NCBI RefSeq assembly: GCF_029869925.1
Contig: NZ_CP118605.1
Coordinates: 4,244,001-4,308,000, forward strand
Reading direction: 5' to 3'
Origin: Microbulbifer bruguierae
Lineage (GTDB): Bacteria; Pseudomonadota; Gammaproteobacteria; Pseudomonadales; Cellvibrionaceae
Length of the DNA stretch: 64,000 nucleotides
The first letter of the stretch is position 1. Each line of letters opens with the position of its first letter. The notes beneath the pieces were generated by a model. The model searched no databases and was not told the DNA's origin. It worked only from the letters and a program-made list of their open reading frames with translations. Position numbers and translations under genes: made by a program. This document shows positions 16,658-28,671 of the stretch, piece after piece.

Positions 16658-19483
16658 ATGCACGAAAGCACTATGGAGGAGCTCTGGCGCACTTCGCATA
16701 TCTCCGGTGGTAACGCCGGATACGTGGAGGAGCTGTACGAGACCTATCTACACGACCCGAGCGGTGTACCGGATGAATGGCGCAGTTACTTCGATAGCCT
16801 GCCGCGGGTAAATGGGGGCGACGTCTCACATGCCGCCATTCGTCAGCATTTCGAGTTGCTGGCGAAAAACCGCACCCGCCCGCTGTCCGCACCCGGCGCC
16901 GGTTCCGTCAATGTGGAGCACGAGCGCAAGCAGATCAAAGTTCTGCAGCTGATCAATTCCTACCGCCACCGCGGCCACAAAAAAGCCACCCTGGACCCCC
17001 TGGGGTTGATGGCCCGTGAACAGGTGCCGGACCTGCAACTGAATTATCACGGTCTCACCGAAGGTGATTTTGACACCACCTTCCAAACCGGTGACCTGTA
17101 CTTCACCAATGGCGAAGCCACACTGCGTGAAATCGTGCAGGGCCTGGAAAATACCTACTGCGGCACCCTCGGCGCTGAGATCATGCACCTGTCCAATCTG
17201 GACGAGCAGCAGTGGTTCCAGCAACGCCTGGAGCGCAGCCAGAGCAAGCCAACCTTTGGCAATGACATCCGCACTGAGATTCTGCAGCGCCTGTCTGCGG
17301 CAGAAGGCCTCGAGCGTCACCTGGATTCAAAGTATCCGGGCACCAAGCGTTTCGGCGTGGAAGGAGGCGAGAGCCTGATCCCGCTGATGGACGCGCTCAT
17401 CCGTCGCTCCGGCACCTACGCGGTGAAAGAAATCGTCATCGGTATGGCGCACCGCGGCCGCCTGAATACCCTGGTCAATATTCTGGGCAAAAACCCGGCG
17501 GACCTGTTTGAAGAATTCGAAGGCAAGAAAACCCTCGATACTTCCGGCGACGTGAAGTACCACCAGGGTTTCTCTTCCAATGTGATGACCCCCGGTGGCG
17601 AAGTGCACCTGGCGTTGGCGTTCAACCCCTCGCACCTGGAAATCTGTGCCCCGGTGGTCGTCGGCTCCGTGCGTGCCCGTCAGGACCGCCGCGGCGACAG
17701 CACCGGCGAAAAGGTCATGCCGATCAATATCCATGGTGATGCCGCATTTGCCGGCCAGGGCGTGGTGCAGGAAACCCTGCAGATGTCCCAGACCCGTGGT
17801 TACTACACCGGCGGTACCATTCACCTGGTGCTGAACAACCAGGTGGGCTTCACCACCAGCAAGCGTGAAGACGCCCGCTCCACGGAATACTGTACCGACG
17901 TGGCGAAGATGATCGACGCCCCGGTACTGCATGTGAACGGCGATGATCCGGAAGCGGTGGTACTGGCCGGCCTGCTGGCCGTGGACTACCGCTACGAGTT
18001 CAAGAAAGACATCGTGATCGATCTCGTGTGTTACCGCCGTCGCGGCCACAACGAGACCGACGATCCCTCCGGCACCCAGCCGCTGATGTATCAGGCCATC
18101 CGCAAACAGAAAACCACCCGTACCCTGTACGCGGAAAAACTGATTGCCGAGGGTGTGCTGGACAAGGCCGCAGCAGATGCGCTGGCCAATGATTACCGGG
18201 ACAAGCTGGACCGCGGTGAAGACGTGGCCACCGGTCTGGTAAAAGAGCCGGATTCCTCCATGTTTGTGGACTGGCGCCCCTACCTGAACCACGAATGGAC
18301 CGCCGAAGGCGACACCAGCTTCCCGCTGACCAAGCTGAAGGACGTAGCCAACCGCATGACCACCGTGCCGGATGGCATTGTCATGCAGCGCCAGGTTTCC
18401 AAGATTTACGAAGACCGCCGCAAAATGGCCGGTGGCGCCCTGCCACTGAACTGGGGCATGGCGGAAACCCTCGCTTACGGCACCCTGCTGGAGCAGGGCT
18501 ACATGGTCCGCTTCACCGGTGAAGATGTGGGTCGCGGTACCTTCTCTCACCGCCACGCGGTGCTGCACAGCCAGAAAGATGGCCAGAGCTACACTCCGCT
18601 GCAGCATATGTACGAAGGCCAGCCGCGCTTCGATATGTACGACTCACTACTGTCGGAAGAAGCGGTTCTGGCGTTCGAATACGGCTACGCCACCACCACC
18701 CCGAAATCCCTGGTGGTGTGGGAAGCGCAGTTCGGCGACTTCGCCAATGGCGCCCAGGTAGTGATCGACCAGTTCATCACTTCCGGTGAGCACAAGTGGG
18801 GCCGTATGTGTGGCCTGGTGATGCTGCTGCCGCACGGCTACGAAGGTCAGGGTCCGGAGCACTCCTCCGCACGCCTTGAGCGCTTCATGCAGCTGTGTGC
18901 AGAGCACAATATCCAGGTGTGTAATGCCACCACGCCGGCACAGATCTTCCACTTGCTGCGCCGTCAGGCAGTCCGCCCGATGCGCCGTCCGCTGGTCATC
19001 ATGAGTCCGAAGTGGATTCTGCGTCACAAGCTGGCCACTTCCACCTTGGACGAGCTGGCCAATGGCCAGTTCCAGAATGTGATTCAGGACGAGGCGGTCG
19101 ACCCGGCCAAGGTCAAACGCCTGGTCATCTGCTCCGGCAAGGTTTACTACCATCTGCTGGAAGCGCGCATGGAGCGTGAACAGGAAGAGGTAGCGTTTGT
19201 ACGTCTGGAACAGCTGTATCCGTTCCCCGACGACGAATTCCTGGCTGCGGTTTCCGCATTCAAGAACATCGAAAGTGTCGCCTGGTGTCAGGAAGAGCCG
19301 ATGAATCAGGGTGCCTGGTACTCAAGCCAGCACCACCTGCGTCGTCTGCTGAAAGAAGCACATCCGAAGCTGGAGCTGGAATATGTCGGCCGCGCAGCTT
19401 CTGCTGCACCGGCGGCGGGCTATATGTCCACCCATCTGGAAGAACAGAACACGTTCATCAATGAGGCGCTGACTGTCGAATAA
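16658..19483 (+). CDS. sucA: 2-oxoglutarate dehydrogenase E1 component
   Basis: Thiamine-diphosphate-dependent decarboxylation of 2-oxoglutarate and transfer of the succinyl group to the lipoyl domain of SucB. The length is 941 residues. Family segments include the N-terminal SGGNAGYVEELYE, the ThDP/Mg region GDAAFAGQGVVQETL with NNQVGFTT, the RYEFKKDIVIDLVCYR strand, RRGHNETDDPS, and the C-terminal transketolase-like half with GEDVGRGTFSHRHAVL. ATG 16658 has a GAGG-type site upstream. ATG 16673 is a possible alternative. It begins the sucAB-lpdA-sucCD part of the TCA block. Confidence 0.98.
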   Translation: MHESTMEELWRTSHISGGNAGYVEELYETYLHDPSGVPDEWRSYFDSLPRVNGGDVSHAAIRQHFELLAKNRTRPLSAPGAGSVNVEHERKQIKVLQLINSYRHRGHKKATLDPLGLMAREQVPDLQLNYHGLTEGDFDTTFQTGDLYFTNGEATLREIVQGLENTYCGTLGAEIMHLSNLDEQQWFQQRLERSQSKPTFGNDIRTEILQRLSAAEGLERHLDSKYPGTKRFGVEGGESLIPLMDALIRRSGTYAVKEIVIGMAHRGRLNTLVNILGKNPADLFEEFEGKKTLDTSGDVKYHQGFSSNVMTPGGEVHLALAFNPSHLEICAPVVVGSVRARQDRRGDSTGEKVMPINIHGDAAFAGQGVVQETLQMSQTRGYYTGGTIHLVLNNQVGFTTSKREDARSTEYCTDVAKMIDAPVLHVNGDDPEAVVLAGLLAVDYRYEFKKDIVIDLVCYRRRGHNETDDPSGTQPLMYQAIRKQKTTRTLYAEKLIAEGVLDKAAADALANDYRDKLDRGEDVATGLVKEPDSSMFVDWRPYLNHEWTAEGDTSFPLTKLKDVANRMTTVPDGIVMQRQVSKIYEDRRKMAGGALPLNWGMAETLAYGTLLEQGYMVRFTGEDVGRGTFSHRHAVLHSQKDGQSYTPLQHMYEGQPRFDMYDSLLSEEAVLAFEYGYATTTPKSLVVWEAQFGDFANGAQVVIDQFITSGEHKWGRMCGLVMLLPHGYEGQGPEHSSARLERFMQLCAEHNIQVCNATTPAQIFHLLRRQAVRPMRRPLVIMSPKWILRHKLATSTLDELANGQFQNVIQDEAVDPAKVKRLVICSGKVYYHLLEARMEREQEEVAFVRLEQLYPFPDDEFLAAVSAFKNIESVAWCQEEPMNQGAWYSSQHHLRRLLKEAHPKLELEYVGRAASAAPAAGYMSTHLEEQNTFINEALTVE

Positions 19484-19565
19484 GGCAGCAGTACAACGAA
19501 ACAGGATGCGCTTCAAATCGTGAGGTTTGGGTTGCATCCAAGAGCAATCTCAGGAAACAGGAACA

Positions 19566-20759
19566 ATGACCATCGAGATTAAAGCGCCAACTTTCCCGGA
19601 ATCCGTTCAGGACGGCACTGTAGCCACCTGGCATAAACAACCGGGCGAAGCTGTGTCCCGCGATGAACTGATCGTGGATATCGAAACCGATAAAGTTGTG
19701 CTGGAAGTCGTTGCACCGGCAGACGGCGCCATCAGTGAGATCATTAAGGGAGAGGGCGACACTGTTCTCTCTAACGAAGTGATCGCCATATTCGAAGAAG
19801 GCGCTGGCGCCTCCGCCGCTGCTCCGGCCGCCGAAGCCGCAGCCGTCGCTCCGGCACCCGCCGCTACTGGTGAAAAAATTGCCATGCCGTCCGCCAAGAA
19901 AATGGCGGCGGAAAAAGGTGTTGACCTCGCCGGTGTTGAAGGCAGTGGCAAAGGCGGTCGCGTACTGAAAGAAGACGTGATGAAAGCGGGCACTGCGCCG
20001 GCTGCACCCGCCGCGGCTCCTGCCGCTGCCGCTCAGGTTGCAGTTGCACCGGGCGAGCGCGTTGAAAAGCGTGTACCCATGACCCGTATGCGCAAGCGCA
20101 TCGCCGAGCGTCTGCTGGACGCTTCCCAGTCCACCGCCATGCTCACTACGTTCAACGAAGTGAACATGAAGCCGATCATGGATCTGCGCGCGAACTACAA
20201 AGACCTGTTCGAGAAGACCCACAACGGTACCCGTCTGGGCTTCATGGGCTTCTTCGTAAAAGCCGCAGTAGAAGCTCTGAAGCGTTATTCCGCGGTGAAT
20301 GCGTCCATCGATGGTGACGATATCGTTTACCACGGCTACCAGGATATCGGTGTAGCCGTTTCTTCTCCGAAAGGTCTGGTCGTGCCGATTCTGCGCGGTG
20401 CCGAAAATATGGGCCTGGCAGATATCGAAAACAATATCCGTGACATGGGTCTGCGTGCTCGCGATGGCAAACTGTCCATCGAAGAGATGACCGGCGGTAC
20501 CTTCACCATCACCAACGGTGGTGTGTTCGGTTCCCTGCTGTCCACCCCGATCCTGAATCCGCCGCAGACCGCGATTCTGGGTATGCACAAGATCCAGGAT
20601 CGCCCGATGGCAGTAAACGGCAAGGTAGAAATCCTGCCGATGATGTACCTGGCTCTGTCTTACGACCACCGCCTGATTGACGGCAAGGAAGCGGTTGGCT
20701 TCCTGGTTGCGATCAAGGAAATGATCGAAGATCCGGCGCGCATCCTGCTGGAAGTGTAA
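19566..20759 (+). CDS. sucB: 2-oxoglutarate dehydrogenase E2 (dihydrolipoamide succinyltransferase)
   Basis: The core of the OGDH complex, transferring succinyl from lipoate to CoA. Domains in order: one lipoyl domain with the modified lysine in ETDKVV (Lys43), an alanine/proline linker (about 80-105), the E1/E3-binding domain ([12 protein letters not shown] through [11 protein letters not shown]), a second Ala/Pro linker, and the catalytic domain ending in the [12 protein letters not shown] active-site motif (HxxxDG). Length is 397 residues. ATG 19566 with AGGA upstream gives the standard MTIEIKAP start; the longer frame upstream does not fit the family. Confidence 0.98.
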   Translation: MTIEIKAPTFPESVQDGTVATWHKQPGEAVSRDELIVDIETDKVVLEVVAPADGAISEIIKGEGDTVLSNEVIAIFEEGAGASAAAPAAEAAAVAPAPAATGEKIAMPSAKKMAAEKGVDLAGVEGSGKGGRVLKEDVMKAGTAPAAPAAAPAAAAQVAVAPGERVEKRVPMTRMRKRIAERLLDASQSTAMLTTFNEVNMKPIMDLRANYKDLFEKTHNGTRLGFMGFFVKAAVEALKRYSAVNASIDGDDIVYHGYQDIGVAVSSPKGLVVPILRGAENMGLADIENNIRDMGLRARDGKLSIEEMTGGTFTITNGGVFGSLLSTPILNPPQTAILGMHKIQDRPMAVNGKVEILPMMYLALSYDHRLIDGKEAVGFLVAIKEMIEDPARILLEV

Positions 20760-20904
20760 GCGGTTCAAATATTGGAGATGGGGCGGCTGCGGCTGCGGTC
20801 GCCCTAAACAATGAGCCAGCACGTCTGGCATCAGCGGCAACAAGACCGCCTCAGGGAATACCGGGCAGATCCCCGGTTTTGCGATAGAAAGTCGCATCCG
20901 TTGA

Positions 20905-22371
<1,467 letters not shown>

Positions 22372-22384
22372 GCGACTTGTATAT

Positions 22385-22419
22385 CGGGGCGGCCATCAAA
22401 AGCCGCCCCGGTTTCATTT
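22385..22419 (+). terminator. Hairpin terminator after lpdA
   Basis: A 9-bp stem CGGGGCGGC/GCCGCCCCG with loop CATCAAAA, followed by GTTTCATTT. It may end most sucAB-lpdA transcripts, with sucCD read through or started from an internal promoter in the following 100 bases. Confidence 0.65.
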
Positions 22420-22520
22420 CAGGCGCCGATTCTGTAATGAATCAGAATTTGGTTACTGTCTAAAGGTGCAGAGTAATCTGCAATTGGTAAACACATTTCA
22501 AATGTGAATTGGTATTGACT

Positions 22521-23687
22521 ATGAACTTGCATGAGTATCAGGGCAAACAACTGTTTGCAGCATACGGATTGCCGGTTTCCAAAGGCATCGCAGCGGAAAC
22601 CCCGGCAGCAGCAGCAGCGGCAGCAGACGAAATCGGCGGAGACAAGTGGGTTGTTAAGGCCCAGGTACACGCTGGTGGCCGCGGTAAAGCGGGCGGCGTT
22701 AAGCTGGTAGACTCCAAAGCGGAAATTGAAGAATTCGCCAAGAAGTGGCTGGGTAACAACCTGGTAACTTATCAGACAGACGAAAATGGTCAGCCGGTTT
22801 CCCGTATCCTGGTTGAGAGCTGCACCGACATCGAACAGGAACTGTACCTCGGTGCAGTACTTGACCGCGCTACCCGTCGCATCGTTTTCATGGCCTCCAC
22901 CGAAGGCGGCGTTGAGATCGAAAAAGTAGCGGAAGAGACTCCGGAAAAAATCCTGAAAGCCATCATCGATCCGCTGGTAGGCGCTCAGCCTTACCAGGGA
23001 CGTGAGCTGGCGTTCAAACTGGGCCTCGAAGGCGACCAGATCAAGCAGTTCACCAAGATCTTCCTGGGCCTGGCCCAGATGTTCAAAGAGAAAGATCTGG
23101 CCCTGCTGGAAATCAACCCGCTGGTAATCACCCCAGAGAAAAACCTGCACTGTCTGGACGCCAAGATCGTTATCGACAGCAATGCTCTGTACCGTCACCC
23201 GGACCTGCGTGAAATGCACGACCCGTCTCAGGAAGACGAGCGCGAAGCACACGCAGCCAAGTGGGACCTCAATTATGTAGCTCTCGATGGCAACATCGGC
23301 TGCATGGTAAACGGTGCCGGCCTGGCCATGGGTACCATGGACATCGTCAACCTGCACGGCGGCAAGCCGGCCAACTTCCTGGACGTTGGCGGCGGCGCGA
23401 CCAAAGAGCGCGTAATCGAAGCGTTCAAAATCATCCTGTCTGACGAGAACGTAAAAGCCGTTCTGATCAACATCTTCGGCGGCATCGTGCGCTGCGACAT
23501 GATCGCTGAAGGCGTGATCGGCGCAGTGAAAGAAGTTGGCGTAAAAGTACCGGTTGTTGTACGTCTGGAAGGTAACAACGCAGACCTGGGCGCTAAAGTT
23601 CTGAGCGAAAGCGGCCTGAACATTATCGCGGCCACCAGCCTGACCGACGCGGCAGAGCAAGTGGTTAAAGCTGCGGAGGGTAAATAA
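22521..23687 (+). CDS. sucC: Succinyl-CoA synthetase beta subunit (ADP-forming)
   Basis: Converts succinyl-CoA to succinate with nucleotide triphosphate formation, together with SucD. The ATP-grasp N-terminus is clear ([16 protein letters not shown], then [17 protein letters not shown]), and the ligase domain shows GGGATKERV and [11 protein letters not shown]. Length is 388 residues, the usual size. ATG 22521 gives the canonical N-terminus; the four extra codons from 22509 are unlikely. It ends 2 bases before sucD. Confidence 0.98.
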   Translation: MNLHEYQGKQLFAAYGLPVSKGIAAETPAAAAAAADEIGGDKWVVKAQVHAGGRGKAGGVKLVDSKAEIEEFAKKWLGNNLVTYQTDENGQPVSRILVESCTDIEQELYLGAVLDRATRRIVFMASTEGGVEIEKVAEETPEKILKAIIDPLVGAQPYQGRELAFKLGLEGDQIKQFTKIFLGLAQMFKEKDLALLEINPLVITPEKNLHCLDAKIVIDSNALYRHPDLREMHDPSQEDEREAHAAKWDLNYVALDGNIGCMVNGAGLAMGTMDIVNLHGGKPANFLDVGGGATKERVIEAFKIILSDENVKAVLINIFGGIVRCDMIAEGVIGAVKEVGVKVPVVVRLEGNNADLGAKVLSESGLNIIAATSLTDAAEQVVKAAEGK

Positions 23688-23689
23688 TC

Positions 23690-24562
23690 ATGTCAGTACT
23701 GATTAACAAAGATACTAAAGTAATCTGCCAGGGCTTCACCGGCTCCCAGGGTACTTTCCACTCCGAGCAAGCGATTGCTTACGGCACCAAAATGGTTGGT
23801 GGTGTAACTCCGGGTAAAGGCGGTCAGACTCATCTGGGCCTGCCGGTATTCGACACCGTGAAAGAAGCGGTAGAAGCGACCGGTGCAGAAGCATCCGTAA
23901 TCTACGTACCGGCGCCTTTCTGTAAGGATTCCATCCTGGAAGCGGCCAACGGCGGTATCAAGCTGATCGTGTGCATCACCGAAGGCATTCCTACCATGGA
24001 CATGCTGGATGCCAAGGTTAAGTGCGACGAGCTGGGCGTACGCCTGATTGGCCCGAACTGCCCGGGCGTAATCACTCCGGGTGAATGTAAGATCGGCATC
24101 ATGCCCGGTCACATCCACATGCCGGGTAAAGTGGGCATCGTATCCCGCTCTGGTACTCTGACTTACGAAGCCGTAAAGCAGACTACTGACCACGGCTTCG
24201 GCCAGTCCACCTGTGTGGGCATCGGTGGCGACCCCATCCCGGGCTCCAACTTCATCGACATCCTGGAAATGTTCCAGAATGACCCGCAGACCGAAGCGAT
24301 TGTAATGATCGGTGAGATCGGTGGTTCCGCTGAAGAAGAAGCGGCTGCCTACATCAAGGAAAACGTCACCAAGCCGGTGGTTTCCTACATCGCTGGTGTA
24401 ACCGCTCCTCCCGGCAAGCGCATGGGCCATGCTGGTGCGATCATCTCCGGTGGTAAAGGCACTGCAGACGAGAAGTTTGCTGCGCTGGAAGACGCTGGTG
24501 TTAAAACCGTTCGCTCTCTGGCGGAAATCGGTAACGCACTGAAGGAAGTAACCGGCTGGTAA
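23690..24562 (+). CDS. sucD: Succinyl-CoA synthetase alpha subunit
   Basis: Carries the CoA-binding domain and the phosphorylated histidine. Visible marks are the N-terminal [16 protein letters not shown], the CoA-site [12 protein letters not shown], the [12 protein letters not shown] loop and the active-site region [10 protein letters not shown] with the phospho-histidine. The 290-residue length is normal. It closes the sdh-suc block and is followed by a strong terminator. Confidence 0.98.
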   Translation: MSVLINKDTKVICQGFTGSQGTFHSEQAIAYGTKMVGGVTPGKGGQTHLGLPVFDTVKEAVEATGAEASVIYVPAPFCKDSILEAANGGIKLIVCITEGIPTMDMLDAKVKCDELGVRLIGPNCPGVITPGECKIGIMPGHIHMPGKVGIVSRSGTLTYEAVKQTTDHGFGQSTCVGIGGDPIPGSNFIDILEMFQNDPQTEAIVMIGEIGGSAEEEAAAYIKENVTKPVVSYIAGVTAPPGKRMGHAGAIISGGKGTADEKFAALEDAGVKTVRSLAEIGNALKEVTGW

Positions 24563-24583
24563 TTGCGCGGTTTCTTGCTGATG

Positions 24584-24619
24584 AAAAAGCAGGCCCCTTA
24601 TGGGGCCTGCTTTTTTTTT
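24584..24619 (+). terminator. Terminator of the suc operon
   Basis: AAAAAGCAGGCCCC-TTA-TGGGGCCTGC followed by nine Ts, 21 bases after the sucD stop. A textbook rho-independent terminator. Confidence 0.93.
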
Positions 24620-24701
24620 GCCCTCCAGGGTGTAAAGTACGCGATCTAACCGCCCTGCGGCGACCTCGGTGAATACCAGAAATAAAAAGGAAAAGCCTCC
24701 G

Positions 24702-25565
24702 ATGAGTGTAGATGGCTCCCAATTCGAATACTCCTGTTTCAACGTGTCGATTACTGACCATATTGCCCATATTCAGCTGTCTCGTCCGGACCAGATGAAT
24801 ACCATGAATAAGGCGTTCTGGAATGAATTGCCAAGCTTGGTTGAACAAATCGACCGCGAGTCACTGGCGCGGGTTATTGTTATTTCATCCACCGGTAAAC
24901 ACTTTTCTGCGGGGATGGATCTGTCAGTATTTTCTGATCCCAAAGCAGTCCCGATGGGGGGGGATCCCGGGCGTATGGGAGAAAACTTGCGGCGTGTTGT
25001 GCTGCAATTGCAGGACAGCTTGAGCTCACTGGAAAAAGCCAGAATACCAGTGCTGGTCGCGATTCACGGAGGCTGCATAGGCGGCGCTCTGGATATGGTA
25101 TGCGCAGCTGACTGCCGTTATGCATCACAGGATGCATTTTTCACAATCAAAGAAACTGAGCTTGGGATGACGGCCGATGTCGGCACCTTACAGCGTTTCC
25201 CCAAACTGGTGTCGCAAGGCATGGTCCGGGAACTGGCGTATACCGGGCGTAAATTCAGGGCTAGCGAAGCGGAGGCCATGGGGCTGGTAAACAAGGTGTT
25301 CTCTGATCATGAATCACTGGTAGCGGGTGTAATGGATATCGCTGCGCAGATTGCTGCAAATTCGCCACTGGCAGTGGTTGGCTGCAAGGAAATGCTAAAT
25401 TACAGCCGGGATCATTCGGTACAGGACAGCCTCAGGTATATGGCTACATGGCAGTCGGGCATGTTCCGACAGGACGATATGATGAAATCATTCGTGGCGA
25501 AATCACAGAAAGAGCAGCCAACCTTTGATGAGGTTTGGCCAATTTCGCCGTTGTTTGAGGAGTAA
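24702..25565 (+). CDS. Crotonase family, delta(3,5)-delta(2,4)-dienoyl-CoA isomerase type
   Basis: A 287-residue crotonase-fold enzyme. The oxyanion-hole segments HFSAGMDLS and HGGCIGGALD are present. Beyond the generic enoyl-CoA hydratase pattern, the block DAFFTIKETELG...ADVGTLQRFPK closely matches the ECH1 dienoyl-CoA isomerase group. The three acidic catalytic positions known from rat ECH1 (D176, E196, D204) appear conserved as the Asp in LDM, the Glu in KET and the Asp in ADVG. The likely role is beta-oxidation of unsaturated fatty acids with odd-numbered double bonds, fitting the fadH gene 12 kb away. ATG 24702 is chosen by homology. AAGGA lies about 10 bases upstream. Confidence 0.85.
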   Translation: MSVDGSQFEYSCFNVSITDHIAHIQLSRPDQMNTMNKAFWNELPSLVEQIDRESLARVIVISSTGKHFSAGMDLSVFSDPKAVPMGGDPGRMGENLRRVVLQLQDSLSSLEKARIPVLVAIHGGCIGGALDMVCAADCRYASQDAFFTIKETELGMTADVGTLQRFPKLVSQGMVRELAYTGRKFRASEAEAMGLVNKVFSDHESLVAGVMDIAAQIAANSPLAVVGCKEMLNYSRDHSVQDSLRYMATWQSGMFRQDDMMKSFVAKSQKEQPTFDEVWPISPLFEE

Positions 25566-25629
25566 CTGGTTTACCGTGGCGCAGGATTAAAGGTTGCGGT
25601 CCGAGCATTAGGATCATCCGCTGTGGCCC

Positions 25630-25805
25630 ACTACATTGAGATGTGGCGGCGTTAAGCTGTTCTTCAGTGGAGTTAGTATCGAAGATGCTAAAAGGGAAAG
25701 TTGTTGATGCTGGCGGTCAATCGTTCCAGGGCGAGTGATCAAACCCAGATTGTAACGTGTGCAATATTGAGGATCCTGAGGGAAACCAAATTTAGCTACG
25801 GGAAT
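25630..25805 (+). pseudogene. Decayed VOC/glyoxalase-family remnant
   Basis: In the 712-base gap after the isomerase, scattered reading frames spell pieces of a vicinal-oxygen-chelate protein. One piece resembles GVKLFFSGVSIEDA and another IEDPEGNQI, the typical end of the fold, but they are separated by stops and frameshifts. There is no usable start. The rest of the gap (25806-26277) shows no coding signal I can support. Confidence 0.4.
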
Positions 25806-26277
25806 TTATACAGTAACAAGTTTGTGCCATTTCCTATGCGCCGAAAATTTTTTGGCAACGCAATCTAGCCTGTTTATTTTTTGTTCACCCCTGTGTTTCT
25901 ATTACCAGCAAACTACGTACCGCGCAGTTAGTATTATTAGCGGTGTAAAACGGTTATGTTGACCTTTGCCTGTAGTTTTGGGCTGCCCAGATTTTCCCGG
26001 GGGTGCGCGGGTACCCTGATAACTATTTTGGACATATGCATCTAAAGCTCGCTGCTCTGGCCAAAATGAGATTGCTTTAGTGTTAGATTGTTGATAGTTT
26101 CGGGGTTCCGGCCGTTCTGTTTCTGGGATTCATTTTTTGCCTACTATCGTTTCAGGATTTGTTATCGCGGTTACTATTGGGGAACCGATACCGGGTAATG
26201 TTGGTCCGTATAGTAGGTTGGCAATGTCGCTGTCGGATTTGAATGGAAAGTCAAATAGATAAAAGGGAGTTTGAAGT

Positions 26278-26967
26278 GTGAGAACCGTACCTGGTAAACC
26301 GGGCCGTTTAGATGTCAGAAGTATCTCTATGCAACTTTTGTATAGAGGCGTTGCGAAAATGCCGTTAATACCGACAAGCTCGCGCTACAATATCACGCTG
26401 TCTCATAGCAAAAAATTTATCTGGTATCGGGTGGCAAAGGTTGGCACGCGAACTATTCTAAATCATTTGAAAGATAGTGGTGTTCCTCTGGATGTGGAAC
26501 ACGCGAGCTGGCTTCATTATCCGGTCAAATCTTTTGGTGACTACTTCAAATTCGCGTTTGTGCGCAATCCATGGGATAGGGTCGTTTCCTGTTGGCGTAA
26601 CAAAGTGGTGAATATAGGCAATAAAAATTTTTTCCTGCTTCCTGATTCTGAGGCGGAAAAACTGCAAACTTTTGAAGGTTTTGTAGATTTTTTATCGAGG
26701 ATCGATATTGAGAATTGTGATCGTCATATACGCTCACAGTCTGCACTGATTGACCTAAATTCGGTCGATTACATCGGTCGAATGGAGTCGTTTTATGATG
26801 ATGCCAGTTACGTTTTCAAGAAATTGGGCTTACCCGAGAAAGAGATGGTACGTAGGAATGTAACCTCGACGGAAACGTCGTACCACAAATACTATTCCGA
26901 TGACCTAGCGGATAAAGTAGCGACGATTTATCGAAAAGATATCCAGGTATTCGGGTACGAATTTTAG
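26278..26967 (+). CDS. Sulfotransferase family 2 (carbohydrate-sulfotransferase type)
   Basis: A 229-residue protein with the PAPS-binding pattern of the Sulfotransfer_2 family. FIWYRVAKVGTRTILNHL (about residues 46-63) is the 5'-phosphosulfate loop region, and FAFVRNPWDRVVSCW (about 94-108) is the 3'-phosphate strand with its conserved RNPWDR. Members sulfate chondroitin-like or other polysaccharides. The acceptor here is unknown, and there is no signal peptide. GTG 26278 has AAGGGAG about 8 bases upstream. ATG 26329 or a later ATG would also keep the domain. Its base composition is more AT-rich than the TCA genes, and it borders the accessory island. Confidence 0.85.
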   Translation: MRTVPGKPGRLDVRSISMQLLYRGVAKMPLIPTSSRYNITLSHSKKFIWYRVAKVGTRTILNHLKDSGVPLDVEHASWLHYPVKSFGDYFKFAFVRNPWDRVVSCWRNKVVNIGNKNFFLLPDSEAEKLQTFEGFVDFLSRIDIENCDRHIRSQSALIDLNSVDYIGRMESFYDDASYVFKKLGLPEKEMVRRNVTSTETSYHKYYSDDLADKVATIYRKDIQVFGYEF

Positions 26968-27189
26968 GTGTCTCAGTGCGGTCTTGGTATTTTCCCGCAC
27001 GACTTGTATTTTTGGTTATTTCGATAGCGCTATAGCTGGTTTGAGACGCAGTTCTTATTTAACCTTCCGACTCCTCTCTCCGGGAAGCTTTCAGCCTCCC
27101 GGTTCCAATGCGAATTTTTTCTCCGCCCAAAGGTTCGTATGTAGCCGCAACCGTGTCACCAAAAAACAGCTTTAGTTCAGAGCGGTCAA

Positions 27190-27691
27190 TTAGCGATTGT
27201 GGCGCTGACGGTATTCCAATGGCTTCATAGACGTCCAACGTTTGAATGCCCGATCAAAAGCGCTGGTTTCGGAATATGCGAGTAGAAAGGCAATTTCAGA
27301 GGTTGAGATGGTCGTGTTTTGCAAATAGTTCATCGCCAGTTGACGGCGGGTCAGGTCCAGTAACTTGGAAAAGTTATATCCTTTATCCGACAGTCGACGC
27401 TGAAGTGTATGAGCACCAATGTTTAGTGTTTCGGCGACTTGCTCAATGCTGGGCAGGGCTTCTGGTAATGCGGAAATGATTTCTTTTTGGATGCTCTCAA
27501 GAAGTGCATCGTCATTTTTCTCCTGGCTTTGATATATACGTCTGAGGGCCTCTTTCATGGTCTGGAAGAGGTGTTGGTTGGCATCGCTGATACTGTGGTT
27601 GAGTATATCTTTGTCAAACACCAGCTTGTTTACAGGTTGGTCAAAATAGAGTTTTTGGCATAGCAGCTTTTTGTGGTCGATGATGTCATCT
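27190..27691 (-). pseudogene. 5'-truncated AraC-family regulator, cut by an IS element
   Basis: The remaining about 165 codons encode the end of an arabinose-binding-type sensor domain (FDQPVNKLVFD) and a complete AraC helix-turn-helix domain (SIEQVAETLNIGAHTLQRRLSDKG and TSEIAFLLAYSETSAFDRAFKRW). Full-length relatives have about 330-340 residues, so roughly half is missing. The coding frame runs without interruption up to the left end of the insertion element at 27692 and stops being recognisable there. A GTG at 27621 could start a 143-residue DNA-binding fragment, but regulation by the original ligand must be lost. Confidence 0.85.
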
Positions 27692-27743
27692 TTTAGTAGT
27701 CAACTCTTTTTGGCCACCGAACTCTGAGTATTCCAATATTTTC

Positions 27744-28309
27744 CTACCGCCATATTCGGCGGCATTCGATCATTTTACTGATGAGGTCGTATTTGGCTGT
27801 AGTAGCCAATGATGTAATTCGTGATTCCCTGTCTAGCCGCGGGGAAGGAAGTGATAGCGCCCAACCGACCGGTTTACGTGCAAAGAGATCTATAACTACC
27901 GCTAAGTACGCCCAACGGGCGCCTGTCCAGATATACGTTATGTCCCCGGCCCAAGAGGTATCCGGTGCAGCGACATCGAATTCCCGATCCAGATGATTCG
28001 GCACATCAATGTGTGGCTGTTCCGCCTTCTTGTACCGATGATTCGGGAGCTGGGTACTATCCAGGCCGAGTAGCTTCATTCGCTTTGCAGCGCGTACCGG
28101 GTGAGCGGTGTACCGCTCTGGGTTACGATCTTCGGGATGGTTCTTGCCCCGAAAGAACCGTTGCTAACCTTACGTGCAGCCATAACTAACACCTGTAGTC
28201 GCACCTCTTCTGATTTTGACTCAGACGGTCTATCGCGCCAGCTCCGATAGTTGCTCCGGTGTACATCAAATACGTCACACAACCACTGAACGGCGTAGCT
28301 CCCCTGCAA
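27744..28309 (-). pseudogene. IS3-family transposase OrfB, frameshifted and 3'-deleted
   Basis: Two pieces in different frames. The first (28309 down to about 28076) carries the HTH_21 region (AVQWLCDVFDVHRSNYRSW). The second (28079 down to about 27744) begins MKLLGLDSTQLPNHRYK and contains the integrase-fold block DTSWAGDITYIWTG with the first catalytic aspartate, then DLFARKPVGWAL. The sequence departs from the family after that point. The second aspartate (HSDQG) and the glutamate of the DDE triad are absent, so the protein would be inactive. Confidence 0.85.
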
Positions 28310-28317
28310 TCGCTCGA

Positions 28318-28609
<292 letters not shown>

Positions 28610-28652
28610 ATATCACTCAAAGTCAGGTGGCCAAATTGAGTGTGCCACTACA

Positions 28653-28665
28653 GCGGGCGTTAGGC
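28653..28665 (+). other. Truncated attC (right end only)
   Basis: GCGGGC followed by the core GTTAGGC (28659-28665). It is the last part of an attC whose left part was lost at the IS border at 28652. It marks the upstream crossover point of cassette 1. Confidence 0.8.
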
Positions 28666-28671
28666 ATCGAA

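Noticed and set aside
27190..27621. Complete short AraC gene starting at GTG 27621
   Set aside because: The protein sequence continues with clear AraC sensor-domain similarity up to the IS border, so this is the remains of a longer gene and not a complete small regulator.
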